The notes: generated from the letters alone by a model not told the origin. Shown: positions 46,537-56,588, numbered from the stretch's first letter. The stretch is 64,000 nucleotides of DNA from GCA-2746795 sp963747345 (GCA_963747345.1 CAVVFA010000001.1:248001-312000), one strand, 5' to 3'. Numbers and translations: made by a program.

Positions 46537-46899
46537 ATGTTAAGTGCAATAGTTAGTATCGTTTTGATGTTAGTTTTGGCGGCTATCGTCATCATCATTG
46601 TGAGTAAATTGGGGCTTGGTTTGGAAGTAGCTGGCTTCGGTTCAGCATTTATTGCAGCAGCAGTTATTGCTATCGTTGCTGGGATTATTGCCTGGTTGCT
46701 TGGTGTGTTAGGCATCACCTTTGGTGGCGGATTTTTGGGCGCTATTGTTTATTTGATAGTGGCGGCCGTTGTATTGATGGTTAGTGATAAATTTGTCAAA
46801 GGCATGAAAGTTAATGGGTTCGTTGGTGCTATCGTCGCGGCTATCGCCATTGGTGTGGTGACTTGGCTCGTAAACTGGGTTCTTGGTTTGTTCATGTAA
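46537..46899 (+). CDS. Four-helix membrane protein, phage-holin-family-IV-like
   Basis: 120 residues from the ATG at 46537 (AAGGAGAAAAC upstream). Four hydrophobic helices cover nearly all of it: SAIVSIVLMLVLAAIVIIIV, GFGSAFIAAAVIAIVAGIIAW, GAIVYLIVAAVVLMVSDKFV and VGAIVAAIAIGVVTWLVNWV. This is the plan of the phage-holin family IV/DUF membrane proteins widespread in chromosomes and not tied to prophage. There are no phage genes nearby. Function unknown. It has its own terminator. Confidence 0.7.
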   Translation: MLSAIVSIVLMLVLAAIVIIIVSKLGLGLEVAGFGSAFIAAAVIAIVAGIIAWLLGVLGITFGGGFLGAIVYLIVAAVVLMVSDKFVKGMKVNGFVGAIVAAIAIGVVTWLVNWVLGLFM

Positions 46900-46930
46900 T
46901 CTTTTGATTACAACCAAATAGTTTTAAGAA

Positions 46931-46966
46931 ACGCCCTGGGGAAACTCGGGGCGTTTTTGTTTTTTG
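46931..46966 (+). terminator. Rho-independent terminator
   Basis: ACGCCCT (46931-46937) pairs with GGGGCGT (46947-46953), followed by TTTTTGTTTTTT. It ends the small membrane-protein gene. Confidence 0.85.
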
Positions 46967-47144
46967 GGTTATTTGCGGGAAACGGCCGTTATCTCTCTCT
47001 ACTCTGGAAAAAATACATGGGAACACCTACCCAAAAGTTGATTGATGCCCACGCTTAACCAATAGCAGTTATTGCCAAACGTTTCTTTAAGGTTGCGACT
47101 AAATAGTAGAGCTGTGGAGGTAAGAGAAGAGAGAAAACGGCCGT

Positions 47145-47793
47145 TTAACCCAACCCAGCATCCCGCGCCCGAATGATAGCCTGGGCACGGTCTACCACTT
47201 GCAGCTTGCTGAAAATGTTGGAGCAGTGGTTGCGCACGGTTTTGGGGCTGATGTGTAACTGGCGGGCGATGTCACCGTTGTTTAAGCCTTGAGCCAGCAG
47301 AGTCAGCACGTCTCGTTCGCGTTCTGTTAAATCGGGGAAGACGGGTAGTAGGGCGGCGGGTTGGGGCGTGGCAAAGAAAGTGTGCAAGCGGGCGGCAATG
47401 GCGGGGCCAAACAACGCTTCACCCTGCGCCACGGCGCGAATGACGCGCAGCATCTCTTCCTGGTCGGCCCCTTTGAGCACATAGCCCCGCGCTCCCGCGC
47501 GCATGGCGGCAAACACGGAATCGTTATCCTCAAACATGGTGACGATGATGACGCCGATGTGGGGGCTGGTTTGCACGATTTTGCGGGTGGCTTCGATGCC
47601 GTTGAGACCGGGCATTTGAATGTCCATCAGCACCACGTCTGGCTGTCTCTGTTTCTGCCAGGGCGACGGCTTCTGCGCCATTGGCGGCTTCGCCCACGAT
47701 TTCTGTGTCGGGCAGGGAGCCAAACAGCGCTTTCAAGCCTTCGCGGAAGAGGGTGTGGTCGTCGGCAATGAGGATGTGGATGGGTTCGGTCAT
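47145..47793 (-). CDS. NarL/FixJ-type response regulator (one frameshift)
   Basis: About 215 residues joined near 47655. The receiver domain has the acidic pair in ILIADDHTLFREGLKALF, the phosphorylated Asp in VVLMDIQMPGLNG and the Lys in GYVLKGADQEEML. The C-terminal LuxR-type helix-turn-helix is LTERERDVLTLLAQGLNNGDIAR / ISPKTVRNHCSNIFSKLQV (quoted in parts of 20 or fewer: RERDVLTLLAQGLNNGDIAR). It is the partner of the histidine kinase at 47904, which is the upstream gene on the same strand; 110 bases lie between. Target genes are unknown. Confidence 0.88.
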
Positions 47794-47804
47794 AGGTAGT
47801 CAAA

Positions 47805-47897
47805 GACCTGACAGGTTTATAAACGATCTGGTCTGTAAAGTTAATATGCCCTGTAAATATGACTTACTGACAAGGTGTCGAGTAAACCTGTCAGGTC
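47805..47897. repeat. Inverted GACCTGACAGGTTT words between kinase and regulator genes
   Basis: GACCTGACAGGTTT (47805-47818) and its exact complement AAACCTGTCAGGTC (47884-47897) are 65 bases apart. A compact copy is at 61630. The kinase gene ends 7 bases upstream of the repeat on the minus strand. Confidence 0.8.
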
Positions 47898-47903
47898 TGT
47901 TCG

Positions 47904-49979
47904 TTATAAGGGTAAAACGGCCGTTATCACCGTCCCCTGTTCATCAGAAATAATCTCAAAGGAGCCGTTTAGCTCTTCGGCTCGCTCACGCATGGATGAT
48001 AGCCCAACGCCAGGGCGATAACCAACTGGAAATCCGCTGCCATCGTCGCGGATTTCCAAGGTGAGGTGGGTATTAATTAGCAGTTTGACAGTGCAATGGG
48101 TAGCCTGGGCATGGCGCAGGGAATTGGTCATGGCTTCTACGGCGATGCGGTAGGCGGCTACTTCGACAGCAGCGGGCAAGGGGGGTAATGAGGGCGGGGC
48201 GTGGAGGGTGATTTGAGAACGGCCGTTTCCATTCTGAGCCACAAATTCCTGCAAAGCTGAGAGCAGCCCAAACTGGTCTAACGCTGATGGCCGTAAGCCT
48301 TCTACCACCTGCCGGATTTCCTGGATGGCGTCTTGGGATTCTGATTTGACCTCAGCCAGCAAGTGGGCAGCGGCGTCTGGGTCGCTTTTGAGTAGGTTTT
48401 GTGCCGCGCTCACTTTCATGGTCAACGTGGCTAACTGCGGGCCTAGGCCATCGTGCAAATCACGGCGCAGGCGGCGGCGTTCTTCTTCGCGGGCGATGAT
48501 GAGTCGTTCGCGGGCGTGTTGCAAATCGGCGGTGAGGCGGGCGGTGTAAACGGCCGTTCCCGCCTGACGCGCCACATTACGCAATAATCGCGCCTCATCA
48601 TCTGTAAACGGTTCTTTTTCTGAGCGCTGCGAGACAACCAGCTGCCCAATGGTCTGGGATTGATACACCAGCGGATAGGTTTGTTGAGGCATCGTGGACA
48701 ACTCGCCAACAGCGGCAAGCTGTTCATGGGCATCATCGACGATAGCCACATAGGGTAGCTTTAAGGTTTGGGCGATGGTTTGCACGAGGGCGGGCAAGGT
48801 TTCACCCGGCACGGTTGTGGATTCCAACTGTCTGCCTAACTTCGCCATCACAGCATACGGATCGTCACGCTGACCATACATCAGGCGGTTGACGCTGCGT
48901 TGCAAGCGCCGTTTTAGCGGATCAAACAAGACGGCGATGAGACCGGTTGCCAGCACGGCTAACAATACATTGCCCCCACTGCCAAAGAACAGCCCCAACG
49001 CGCCGACAACCACTATGTAAAGGAGAATGATAACGGCCGTTAATCCCCCATACACCAGCGTTCGATTGAGCAAAATGTCCATCTGCCACAGCCGAAAACG
49101 CAAGGCAGATACCCCAATTGCCAGCGGAATCAAGGTGACGCCCAGCAAAAAGAGATGGATGGATATGAAATGCAACCAAGCCGCATCAGCCAACAAAAAA
49201 TCAACGACGATTGCCACAAAAGGCAATAAAATAAACGCAGTTAAGGCCAGCAAGACCAACCGGGTTTGTTGTTTTTGGACTAACGTGGCCTGCCGCCATT
49301 TTACGGTTTGGCTGACTAATCCTATCAGGGCAATGGTCAAAATAGCGATGATAAAAATAGCCCAGGTAAGCTCATCGGAAAGGGTAACTATCCCTAATCC
49401 CATTGTAAAAATCATGTTCAAAGCAATGGGAATGCCGACTCCTGCTAACCCAATCCAACGCGGCGTAAAACGGCCGTCTGGGAATAGATAAAACAGCAGG
49501 AAGAAACTGGTGGCAAATAGAAGCGGGGCTGCCCATTCGATGGCGGGGAAAAGTGTCAACAAGCCAGCGGGAAAGCGCCAGCGGTCAACATCAGATTGAA
49601 AGGCAAACAGGTAGGACATCATCAGCAACGTAGCGGAGACGTACAGCACCATCCAATCTTTCGGTTTACGCCAGGCAATGTAAACGGCCGTTCCCCAAAA
49701 CACTGCCACCGCCATCATACGCAGCATCAAAACATAGGTCACAAATGCATCATAGGTGGGGAAAATAGTGGCAGCGGCTGGACGGGCTTGAATGACTTGC
49801 CATTCATAATATTTCACATCAAAGACAGCATGGGGCAGACTGGCGGCAAACAAACCCAGCACGAGTAAAAAGACAGCTACCCACCCAGCCCAAGCAAGCC
49901 AAATGATACGGCCGTTTAGGTGAGTTGATGAAAGTTGATTGCTTTGCTCGTCATTGTGAGCCATAAAATGAGCTGACAT
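47904..49979 (-). CDS. Sensor histidine kinase, NarX/LiaS type
   Basis: 691 residues. About ten membrane helices fill residues 25-370. A GAF-like domain follows (about 395-510, LPYVAIVDDAHEQLAAVGEL). Then comes the HisKA_3 dimerisation domain with the phosphorylated His in EEERRRLRRDLHDGLGPQLA, and a HATPase domain with YRIAVEAMTNSLRHAQATHC (N box) and LEIRDDGSGFPVGYRPGVGL (G box). The ligand is unknown; the large membrane part suggests a lipid or membrane signal. It is upstream of the response regulator on the same strand. Start at 49979 is preceded by AGGAAAC. Confidence 0.9.
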   Translation of the reverse strand: MSAHFMAHNDEQSNQLSSTHLNGRIIWLAWAGWVAVFLLVLGLFAASLPHAVFDVKYYEWQVIQARPAAATIFPTYDAFVTYVLMLRMMAVAVFWGTAVYIAWRKPKDWMVLYVSATLLMMSYLFAFQSDVDRWRFPAGLLTLFPAIEWAAPLLFATSFFLLFYLFPDGRFTPRWIGLAGVGIPIALNMIFTMGLGIVTLSDELTWAIFIIAILTIALIGLVSQTVKWRQATLVQKQQTRLVLLALTAFILLPFVAIVVDFLLADAAWLHFISIHLFLLGVTLIPLAIGVSALRFRLWQMDILLNRTLVYGGLTAVIILLYIVVVGALGLFFGSGGNVLLAVLATGLIAVLFDPLKRRLQRSVNRLMYGQRDDPYAVMAKLGRQLESTTVPGETLPALVQTIAQTLKLPYVAIVDDAHEQLAAVGELSTMPQQTYPLVYQSQTIGQLVVSQRSEKEPFTDDEARLLRNVARQAGTAVYTARLTADLQHARERLIIAREEERRRLRRDLHDGLGPQLATLTMKVSAAQNLLKSDPDAAAHLLAEVKSESQDAIQEIRQVVEGLRPSALDQFGLLSALQEFVAQNGNGRSQITLHAPPSLPPLPAAVEVAAYRIAVEAMTNSLRHAQATHCTVKLLINTHLTLEIRDDGSGFPVGYRPGVGLSSMRERAEELNGSFEIISDEQGTVITAVLPL

Positions 49980-50079
49980 GGAAAGTTTCCTATTCCTGCT
50001 GACTAAATAGAGGACTCAGATGATTGGTGAGTCATCTTTTGATTTCATCATGCCTATTTTACTTGATCCCCGGTAAGTC

Positions 50080-50577
50080 TTAACAGCTTGTTGAATAATC
50101 CCATAATTCTCCGGTAAGGTTTTCCCCTGTCCATAGCTCTAACATGGCGCCACCAGTCGAGGTTGTGGTGCAATCAGGTGCAAATCGTTGCACCTTGGTA
50201 ACCCATTCTTCAGGAAGATTAAAGGAGCCATTGCAAATGGACAATTGCTCATCATCTGTTTGCCCTAACAAAATGACACAGCCATATTTGGATTGGGCGC
50301 TGCGCACATTGCCAAACACTTTTGGGCCAATTGGCCTGGCTTGAGGAAATATCGTTGGCACGGGTGAAAGCACAGCGCTTGAAAAAGAGGAAGGATCGTT
50401 TGGATTAAAAAGCACAGTGGTAAGCCAGGCTAACAACAGCCCTCCAGCAACGGTTACAATTAGCCCCACAAATAATCCACTAACAATCGCTCTCCACCCT
50501 ATTGGATTGGAGGGATCAGAGTCGTTTTTTTTCACCATTTTTGCCTTTTTTTGTTTTCTCTTGCTAGAAAACGACAT
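50080..50577 (-). CDS. Membrane-anchored hypothetical protein
   Basis: 165 residues. A basic lysine-rich start (about 4-18) is followed by one membrane helix (about 33-58, SGLFVGLIVTVAGGLLLAWL) and an outer domain with four cysteines (YGCVIL, SICNGSF, APDCTT, final TSC). ELWTGENLTGELWDYSTSC resembles the beta-gamma-crystallin/I36-inhibitor type strand pattern, but the match is short. It is on the same strand between two membrane-protein genes. Function unknown. Confidence 0.5.
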   Translation of the reverse strand: MSFSSKRKQKKAKMVKKNDSDPSNPIGWRAIVSGLFVGLIVTVAGGLLLAWLTTVLFNPNDPSSFSSAVLSPVPTIFPQARPIGPKVFGNVRSAQSKYGCVILLGQTDDEQLSICNGSFNLPEEWVTKVQRFAPDCTTTSTGGAMLELWTGENLTGELWDYSTSC

Positions 50578-50589
50578 GATGACAAACTA

Positions 50590-51204
50590 TTATGCTACCT
50601 CAAGTTGGACAGGCTTTTCTAGCCACATGTCGAGACCAAGCCCGAAAAGTCCCAAGGCAAATAGGGTGCGGAAGAGAAGGAAAACGGCCGTTATCTCTTC
50701 CCCGCTAAACAAGAAAAAGCCAATAAACCCCATTGCCGCTGTGGCTAAAGGTAACCACTGCCAATGAGCTAGCACAGGCTGGCGTAAATTGAGGATGCCA
50801 AACCAGATCAAGCCAATGATCAATAACAGCAGTCCAAGAATCACAAGTAAAAAGAAGCCCTCTGCATAAGGCAGCAGTACCGACGGCACAACATCGCCCA
50901 GAGAAGAAAGGAAGCTAGCGTGTCCTACTGCCAGTATAATGCCGCCACCGCAGAACAGGCGCAGCGCATGTTTGCCCCAGCGCCCTACCCGATCCGCATA
51001 CAGCTGCCAAAATCCCATATAGCCAATGACAAAGGCCACCTGCCCAATGAGAATCAGCAGCGTATTTTGCCCGGAAATTACGTCTGGCATCCACCTGGAA
51101 AGGAATAGAAAGCTCATTTCGTTGAGTTTGTTTATGAAGAAGAGCAGACTCCCCAGCATAAATGCAGCACCACCCCATTGATGGACTTTATTCGTTGAGA
51201 TCAT
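50590..51204 (-). CDS. Polytopic membrane protein, unknown
   Basis: 204 residues from the ATG at 51204 (AAGAGGTGAAACG upstream); the open frame before it is rejected for lack of signal. Six hydrophobic helices are visible, for example GAAFMLGSLLFFINKLNEMS, LLILIGQVAFVIGYMGFWQL and FFLLVILGLLLLIIGLIWFG. No charged motif or family is recognised. It lies 12 bases upstream of the membrane-anchored hypothetical gene, so the two may be cotranscribed ahead of the sensor kinase. Confidence 0.55.
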   Translation of the reverse strand: MISTNKVHQWGGAAFMLGSLLFFINKLNEMSFLFLSRWMPDVISGQNTLLILIGQVAFVIGYMGFWQLYADRVGRWGKHALRLFCGGGIILAVGHASFLSSLGDVVPSVLLPYAEGFFLLVILGLLLLIIGLIWFGILNLRQPVLAHWQWLPLATAAMGFIGFFLFSGEEITAVFLLFRTLFALGLFGLGLDMWLEKPVQLEVA

Positions 51205-51439
51205 CGTTTCACCTCTTAATGGAAATATATTGTTGCACACTATCGGTTTATACAAACAGGATACTTCTGGGCATGTCCCGTTGTCATGGGGCGAGCGTCC
51301 CGACCACGACGGGAATTTGTCTAAAGCTGACAAGCTGTTGTAAAAAACCGCAATTTAGGGAATAGTTAACAGCATCTTAAATGAGGCGAACGGCTGGTTT
51401 TCGGCAGCACTCAAGTCGGCTCCAGCCACGGATTTACAG

Positions 51440-52426
51440 ATGCGCATTTTATACGTCGATAATTTAGGGAAAACAGAAATTTTGCCAGCCTTCCCCGAAG
51501 GCTGGCAGGTGACTTCATTACAAAAACCAGCACTCATTTGGCTAGACCTTACCTACGCAGAAGACATAGACGCCATCGAGAAGCTGCTCCAGGAACAGTT
51601 TGGCTTCCATCCGTTAGCCATTGATGATGCCCTGCATGAAACTCACGTGCCAAAGGTGGATGATTGGGACGATTACCTCTATTTAGTCCTGAAAGATGTG
51701 GTTTATACAGCAGAGAGCCAGCAAGTGCATTTGCCCGAATTAGATATTTTTCTGGGGAAGCAGTTCCTGGTGACCCATCATAAAGAGTCAGTAAAGGCTG
51801 TGGATTGTGTCTGGGAACTCTGCCAGCGCAATCCTCGTTGGTTGCAACATGGGGTAGACCATTTGCTGTACCGTATTATTGATGAAATTGTGAACGACTA
51901 CACGGCCGTTTTGGAACACCTGGAAAGCGAGATTGTGCAAATGGAAAGCATCATTTTTGCCGATCCTTCGCAGGAGGTGCTAGAACGGTTAACAACCTAC
52001 AAACATACCATCTTGCAACTCCGGCGTGTGCTGGCACCCCAACGCGAAGTCGTCAATAAGCTCTCCCGAGAACCTTATCCTGTCATTGGCGAGAAAGACC
52101 GCATCTATTTCCGCGATGTGTATGACCACCTGGTGCGACTCTATGATCTCAGCGATAATGTACGCGATCTCGTTATCGGCAATATAGAAATCTATTTGTC
52201 CGTTGTCAACAATCGCATGAATGGCATCATGAAAACGCTCACCATGATGACGGCGATGTTTCTCCCCCTTACTTTTCTTACCGGATTTTTTGGCATGAAC
52301 TTTTTCCAGGCCGTGCTGCCCTCTGCCTTCTGGACTGGACAGACAATGCTGATTATCACGCTGTTAATTATGGTGCTATTGCCTCTGTTCATGTATGGTT
52401 GGATGCGCCACCGCGCCTGGATGTAA
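51440..52426 (+). CDS. corA: CorA-type divalent cation transporter
   Basis: 328-residue magnesium/cobalt channel of the CorA family. The long N-terminal cytoplasmic domain ends in the stalk helix with YKHTILQLRRVLAPQREVVN. Two C-terminal membrane helices follow; the first ends in the signature FLTGFFGMNFFQAVLP (G-M-N filter) and the second ends with YGWMRHRAWM. It is divergent from the membrane-protein genes at 50590. The methyltransferase gene begins 2 bases after its stop. A palindrome copy encodes YTAVLEH in the cytoplasmic domain. Confidence 0.92.
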   Translation: MRILYVDNLGKTEILPAFPEGWQVTSLQKPALIWLDLTYAEDIDAIEKLLQEQFGFHPLAIDDALHETHVPKVDDWDDYLYLVLKDVVYTAESQQVHLPELDIFLGKQFLVTHHKESVKAVDCVWELCQRNPRWLQHGVDHLLYRIIDEIVNDYTAVLEHLESEIVQMESIIFADPSQEVLERLTTYKHTILQLRRVLAPQREVVNKLSREPYPVIGEKDRIYFRDVYDHLVRLYDLSDNVRDLVIGNIEIYLSVVNNRMNGIMKTLTMMTAMFLPLTFLTGFFGMNFFQAVLPSAFWTGQTMLIITLLIMVLLPLFMYGWMRHRAWM

Positions 52427-52428
52427 TT

Positions 52429-53171
52429 ATGACCATTCGCCAAGACCCCGAAAATAGTGAACTGGATGCCTTGCACGACTTTGTGGGCAGCTTTGCGGGC
52501 AAGCGGGTGCTGGAAATTGGATGTGGCAACGGCCGTTTAACCTTCCAATACGCCGCCGAAGCCCAACTCGTGCACGCCATCGACCCGTCCGAGAAAAAGA
52601 TTGCTGAAGCCCGCGAAAAGATGCCAGCCCATTTGCAAGAACAGCTTGAGTTTTTTGAGGTGGGCATCGAAACTTTCTTTGCCCCAGAGAAATACGACAC
52701 GGTGCTGCTCGCCTGGTCGTTGTGATGAATGGAACTTGAGAGCATGGTTCATGCTCTGGAACAGATTCATTTTCTGCTCAAACCGGAGGGCGTTCTCATC
52801 GACATTCATCCGATTGGCGAACCGCCCCCGATTGAAGTGCGCCTGGGCGCGGATATTCATACAGTCGGTTGGGTACGCGAGGCAGATGATTACTGTGAGT
52901 ATGTGGCGGCGACTGAGGCGTTGGAAACGGCCGTTTCCCGCAATCTCTACACCTGGCAAAAACAAGGCACCTTCGCCTTCACCACCTACGCCGATACCAT
53001 CCTCAGCCTGCGCGACCATCTCGCCGAAACCTGGACAGACGCCATCATAGACGACGAAGTCATTCGGCGCACCCAAGATTTGATGCAAACGCTCGAGAAG
53101 CCGACAAAGAAGTCATTCTGCGAGAAATCATCACAATCGCTCGCTTGCATCCAAAACACGACGAGAAGTGA
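52429..53171 (+). CDS. Class I SAM methyltransferase (tandem TGA and one frameshift)
   Basis: About 247 residues if read through. Motif I is clear (VLEIGCGNGRLTFQYA), motif II is VHAIDPSEKKI, and KYDTVLLAWSL is the post-II strand. Two consecutive TGA codons (52723-52728) follow, after which the same frame goes on with MVHALEQIHFLLKPEGVLID, the usual next helix and strand. A frameshift near 53095 gives the natural end ILREIITIARLHPKHDEK at 53171. Either two compensating indels or substitutions have made the stops, or the gene is broken. Substrate unknown. It is 2 bases behind corA. Confidence 0.65.
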
Positions 53172-53214
53172 GCCTTTGTCCACTTACAAAATCAATAATT
53201 TACTGGGGGAACTT

Positions 53215-54766
53215 ATGGCAATGTATAGATTCGGCAAAAAAGTCACTTTTCTATTTATTTTTGCAGTGAGCTTGGTAGCATGTGGGGGTACACAACCCAC
53301 ACCCCCAGCCTCATCTGAGATAGTTGAAATACCGACCCATACGCCACAGCCAGCATCAGTAGAAACAGCAACGACAACGGCCGTTCCCACCCAAACATCT
53401 ACGCCATCACCCACGCCAACGGCCGTTCCCACCCAAACATCTACGCCAACCCCCACCGCCACACCCGATCCCACCTGCCCTGAAGCAGGCAGCGCCGCCC
53501 CCTTCACCTACCCCGCCGATACCACCGAACTGCAAGCCTCCATCCTGGTCTACCTCAACGCAGGCGGCCAATGGCAAGACCTGTTTGCCTTGCTAGATGA
53601 ACTGGAAATTGAGCACGACTGGGTTCAAGCTGATATGAACGGAGATGGGGTGATGGAAACGGCCGTTTACACTCTGATTTCTGATGAAGAACACATGCCT
53701 TATCATTCTTGGTGGTTACTCCAATGTAATTCAGAAAAATATTCAACTATTTACCAAACTTGGGGAAGCTGGGCTTATCACGACTATTTTTTGGTCGATG
53801 ACTTAAACAATGATGGTCGTTCGGAAATTATTGTTGCTAAAGGCTTTGCGGGTTCGGCATGTATCCTTGAGCCTTTTGTCTGGATTTGGCAATCTGACGA
53901 AATAATTCAATTTTCCTTAGCTTTTTTAGAATCTTGAGCTTGGGTGCTCCTCAGATGACCAGATAATTTTACAAGATGTTGATAGTGATAACCTCAAAGA
54001 TATGATTCTAATCGGGGAAACTATCGGACATATAGATCATGCTCCCCCTCGTGGTATTACCCAAACATTCAAACTTGAAAACACAGGATACACCTTGTTA
54101 AGCACCGTCTATGCACCAACTAACCTTCGTGTACATGTCTTAGATGATGCTCAAAGAGCCTTTGATGAGGGGGATTTCAATTTGGCATTGGCGTATTATG
54201 CGCGTGCAGCCAATGACGATTTATCGACTGTCTATTCGTATAACTTTCAGCCAGATATTGCTTCCGAATATGACTTTCCTGATGATTATCAACGTTCGTT
54301 TGCACTTTTCCGCCTAGCTATCATTCAGCTTGTTTTAGGAAACAGAAATGATGCCGAATTAACTTTAGCAGAATTAATGGCAAGGTATCCAGAAAACAAC
54401 AAGGGGCATGAGTTCGTTGTTCTCACAGAAATCTTCTTCGACGCATTTAACGACGGGAAAAATATAGAAGAATCGTGCAATAACGTCACAAAATTCATCG
54501 CAGAAAACTATGTACCTAAAGACAATTCTTTGGAAAACCCTAATTTAACCAGTCATTTTTATTGGGGTTCCAATATAGCCGCTTATTATAAACCAGAATC
54601 TTTTTGTCCTATTTTCACCACGTCAATAGAACAACAAACCATAAAAATCTGCGTTAATCCGTGTCCCATCCAAAGGAGAAATTCATGCAAACGCGCACCC
54701 TCGGAAAAACCAACCTGCAAATCAGCCGCCTCGGCCTCGGTCTGTCAGAAATCGGGCATGGCCTGA
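53215..54766 (+). CDS. Repeat-rich lipoprotein (one frameshift)
   Basis: Starts at the ATG at 53215 (GGGGGAACTT upstream). FLFIFAVSLVACGG is a lipoprotein signal with Cys as the acylation site. A threonine/proline-rich linker with two 40-base tandem repeats follows (AVPTQTSTPSPTPTAVPTQT). Residues about 120-240 have calcium-loop-like DMNGDGVMETAVY and DLNNDGRSEIIVA, as in FG-GAP/VCBS or dockerin-like loops. A break near 53935 leads to a helical tail with tetratricopeptide character (FDEGDFNLALAYYARAANDD, VLGNRNDAELTLAELMARYP). The last codons overlap the next gene by about 80 bases, so the true end may be near 54656. Function unknown. Confidence 0.6.
53378..53457 (+). repeat. Two 40-base tandem repeats centred on the palindrome
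   Basis: The block ACGGCCGTTCCCACCCAAAC plus ATCTACGCC occurs twice, 40 bases apart, in the lipoprotein linker. Each encodes TAVPTQTSTP. The palindrome was duplicated together with its flanks. Confidence 0.85.
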
Positions 54767-55590
54767 CGCTGGCAGAAGAAGCCCAGGCATCCCAGGTACT
54801 CAACACCGCCCTGGACATGGGCATCAACTTCCTCGACACCAGCGCCTGCTACAACATCAGCGAAGAACTGCTGGGGCGCACCATCGCCCATCGCCGCGAT
54901 GAGTATGTGCTGGCAACCAAATGCGGCCACGTGACTGGCGGCTACCAGGGGCAAGATTGGACCGCCCAAACTATCACCGACAGCATCGAGCGCAGTTTGC
55001 GCCGCCTCAAAACCGACCATATCGACCTGGTGCAGTTCCACTCCCCGATGTGGCCGACCTGGAGAAAGAGGAAAACATCCAGGCCCTGCTCGATGCCCGC
55101 CAAGCTGGCAAAACGCGCTTCATTGGGTGCAGCAACGACAACGAAGGGGCGATGTGGGCGGTGGAAAGCGGCATCTTCGACACCTTGCAAACCAGTTACA
55201 ACCTTGTTGACCAGTCGGCGCGCCGTGACCTGCTGCCCAAAGCGAAAGCGCAAAACATGGGCGTCATCATCAAACGTCCCATCGCCAACGCGGCGTGGGG
55301 TGCAGCAAACCAGTCCCAGCAACTACGCCCACACCTATTTCATGCGTGCCAAAGCGATGCTCGCCGCTGGCCCCATCCCCGGCGCTCCCGACGACCGGAT
55401 TCTGCTGGCGCTGGGCTATGTCTTCGCCCAAGATTTAGCCGACACCATGATTGTAGGCACGCTCAATCCGCGCCATTTGGCAGCTAATATCGAGATGGTG
55501 GAGAACTTGTTACCGCTTGATGAAGAGGTGGTGGTGGAGTTAAACGGCCGTTTTGACCGCATAGAAGATAACTGGCAGCAGCTTCGGTAG
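54685..55590 (+). CDS. Aldo/keto reductase (two frameshifts)
   Basis: About 302 residues joined at breaks near 55045 and 55310. Start ATG at 54685 follows AAAGGAGAAATTC. MQTRTLGKTNLQISRLGLGL is the classical start. The active-site Asp and Tyr are in NFLDTSACYNISEELLGR, the Lys is in YVLATKCGHV, and the catalytic His follows in IDLVQFHSPM. NMGVIIKRPIANAAWG and TMIVGTLNPRHLAANIE line the NADP-binding end. A general NADPH-dependent carbonyl reductase; the substrate is unknown. Both breaks keep the protein conserved, so sequence error is likely. Confidence 0.82.
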   Translation: MQTRTLGKTNLQISRLGLGLSEIGHGLTLAEEAQASQVLNTALDMGINFLDTSACYNISEELLGRTIAHRRDEYVLATKCGHVTGGYQGQDWTAQTITDSIERSLRRLKTDHIDLVQFHSPMWPTWRKRKTSRPCSMPAKLAKRASLGAATTTKGRCGRWKAASSTPCKPVTTLLTSRRAVTCCPKRKRKTWASSSNVPSPTRRGVQQTSPSNYAHTYFMRAKAMLAAGPIPGAPDDRILLALGYVFAQDLADTMIVGTLNPRHLAANIEMVENLLPLDEEVVVELNGRFDRIEDNWQQLR

Positions 55591-55591
55591 A

Positions 55592-55646
55592 ACTGAGATT
55601 AGAGATTGGAGATTGGAGATTGGCGTAATCTCTAATCTCCAATCTC
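55592..55646. repeat. Intergenic hairpin built of GAGATTGG words
   Basis: GAGATTAGAGATTGGAGATTGG (in part) faces AATCTCTAATCTCCAATCTC. It lies between the convergent aldo/keto reductase and EamA genes and could terminate both. Confidence 0.8.
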
Positions 55647-55669
55647 CCCTAGACAATTTAATCCCCGTT

Positions 55670-56588
55670 TCAACCCCGCCGCCGCCGCACCTGCACCAAC
55701 AGCGTGCCCGCCACCACCGCCGCCAAGCCCAGCAGTTCCCGCGCATCCAAAGTCTCGCCCAAAAACAGGACAGCCAGAATCGCAATCTGCACCGTCATCG
55801 TATTGTTGATGACGGTAGATTCCATGGCGGGCAGGGTACGCAGGGTGTGGTTCCACAGCGTAAAGGCCACGGCCGTATTGACCACCGCCAGCCACGCAAT
55901 CAACAGCCAGTTTTGCAAGCTCAGGGCAGGCATTCCCTCTATAAAAATACCCGCCACCAACATGAGCAAGGCACCGATGCCCATGCTGATCACGGTCACG
56001 GTCAACGGCTTGATCGCGCCGCCTCGGTTTACATAACGCCCCAGCAGCGCCGATACCGAATTCGCCAACATACACACAACCGCCGCCACAATGCCAAGCA
56101 ACTGCGCTTCCAACAAGCCAAAGGGATAGAAGTAGATCATCGCCCCGACCAAGGCGATTGCCATGCCGAGCCATTGCCCCCCGTTTGGCCGTTCGCCTAA
56201 GGTGAAGATACCGATGATTGCTACGAAAACGGCCGTGAAGCTCAAAATCAGGGTCACACTCACTGCTGGCGCATACGCCAACGCCACAAACTGCAACCCC
56301 TGCGTCAGCGCGTAGTACACCACGCCCAACAGCAACCAACCGCCCCCAATCCCCTCGCGTCAACGCCTGTACAGACGCTGGCACGCGCAACACGGACTTG
56401 TTTGCATTCGGCTCTCGCCATAAAAATGGCAGCAGCACCAAAAACGCCAGCATGTAACGCAAACCCGCAAACACCAGCGGCGGCATCTCCCCCAAGCCAA
56501 ACTTAATAAGCACCCAGGAGGTAGACCACAGAAATGTAACGAATAATGCCTGTAAAACAGCACGTAAATGGGGGGAAAACTTAGACAA
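55670..56588 (-). CDS. EamA/DMT-family transporter (one frameshift)
   Basis: About 305 residues joined near 56345. Drug/metabolite transporter with ten helices in two EamA repeats: the first has VTFLWSTSWVLIKFGLGEMP and LVFAGLRYMLAFLVLLPFLW, the second VVCMLANSVSALLGRYVNRG and LAVVNTAVAFTLWNHTLRTL. LGETLDARELLGLAAVVAGT near the end is the family signature. Substrate unknown. It is convergent with the aldo/keto reductase and stands alone. Confidence 0.85.

Noticed and set aside
46537..46899. Prophage holin
   Set aside because: The four-helix family is common in chromosomes and there are no other phage genes around.
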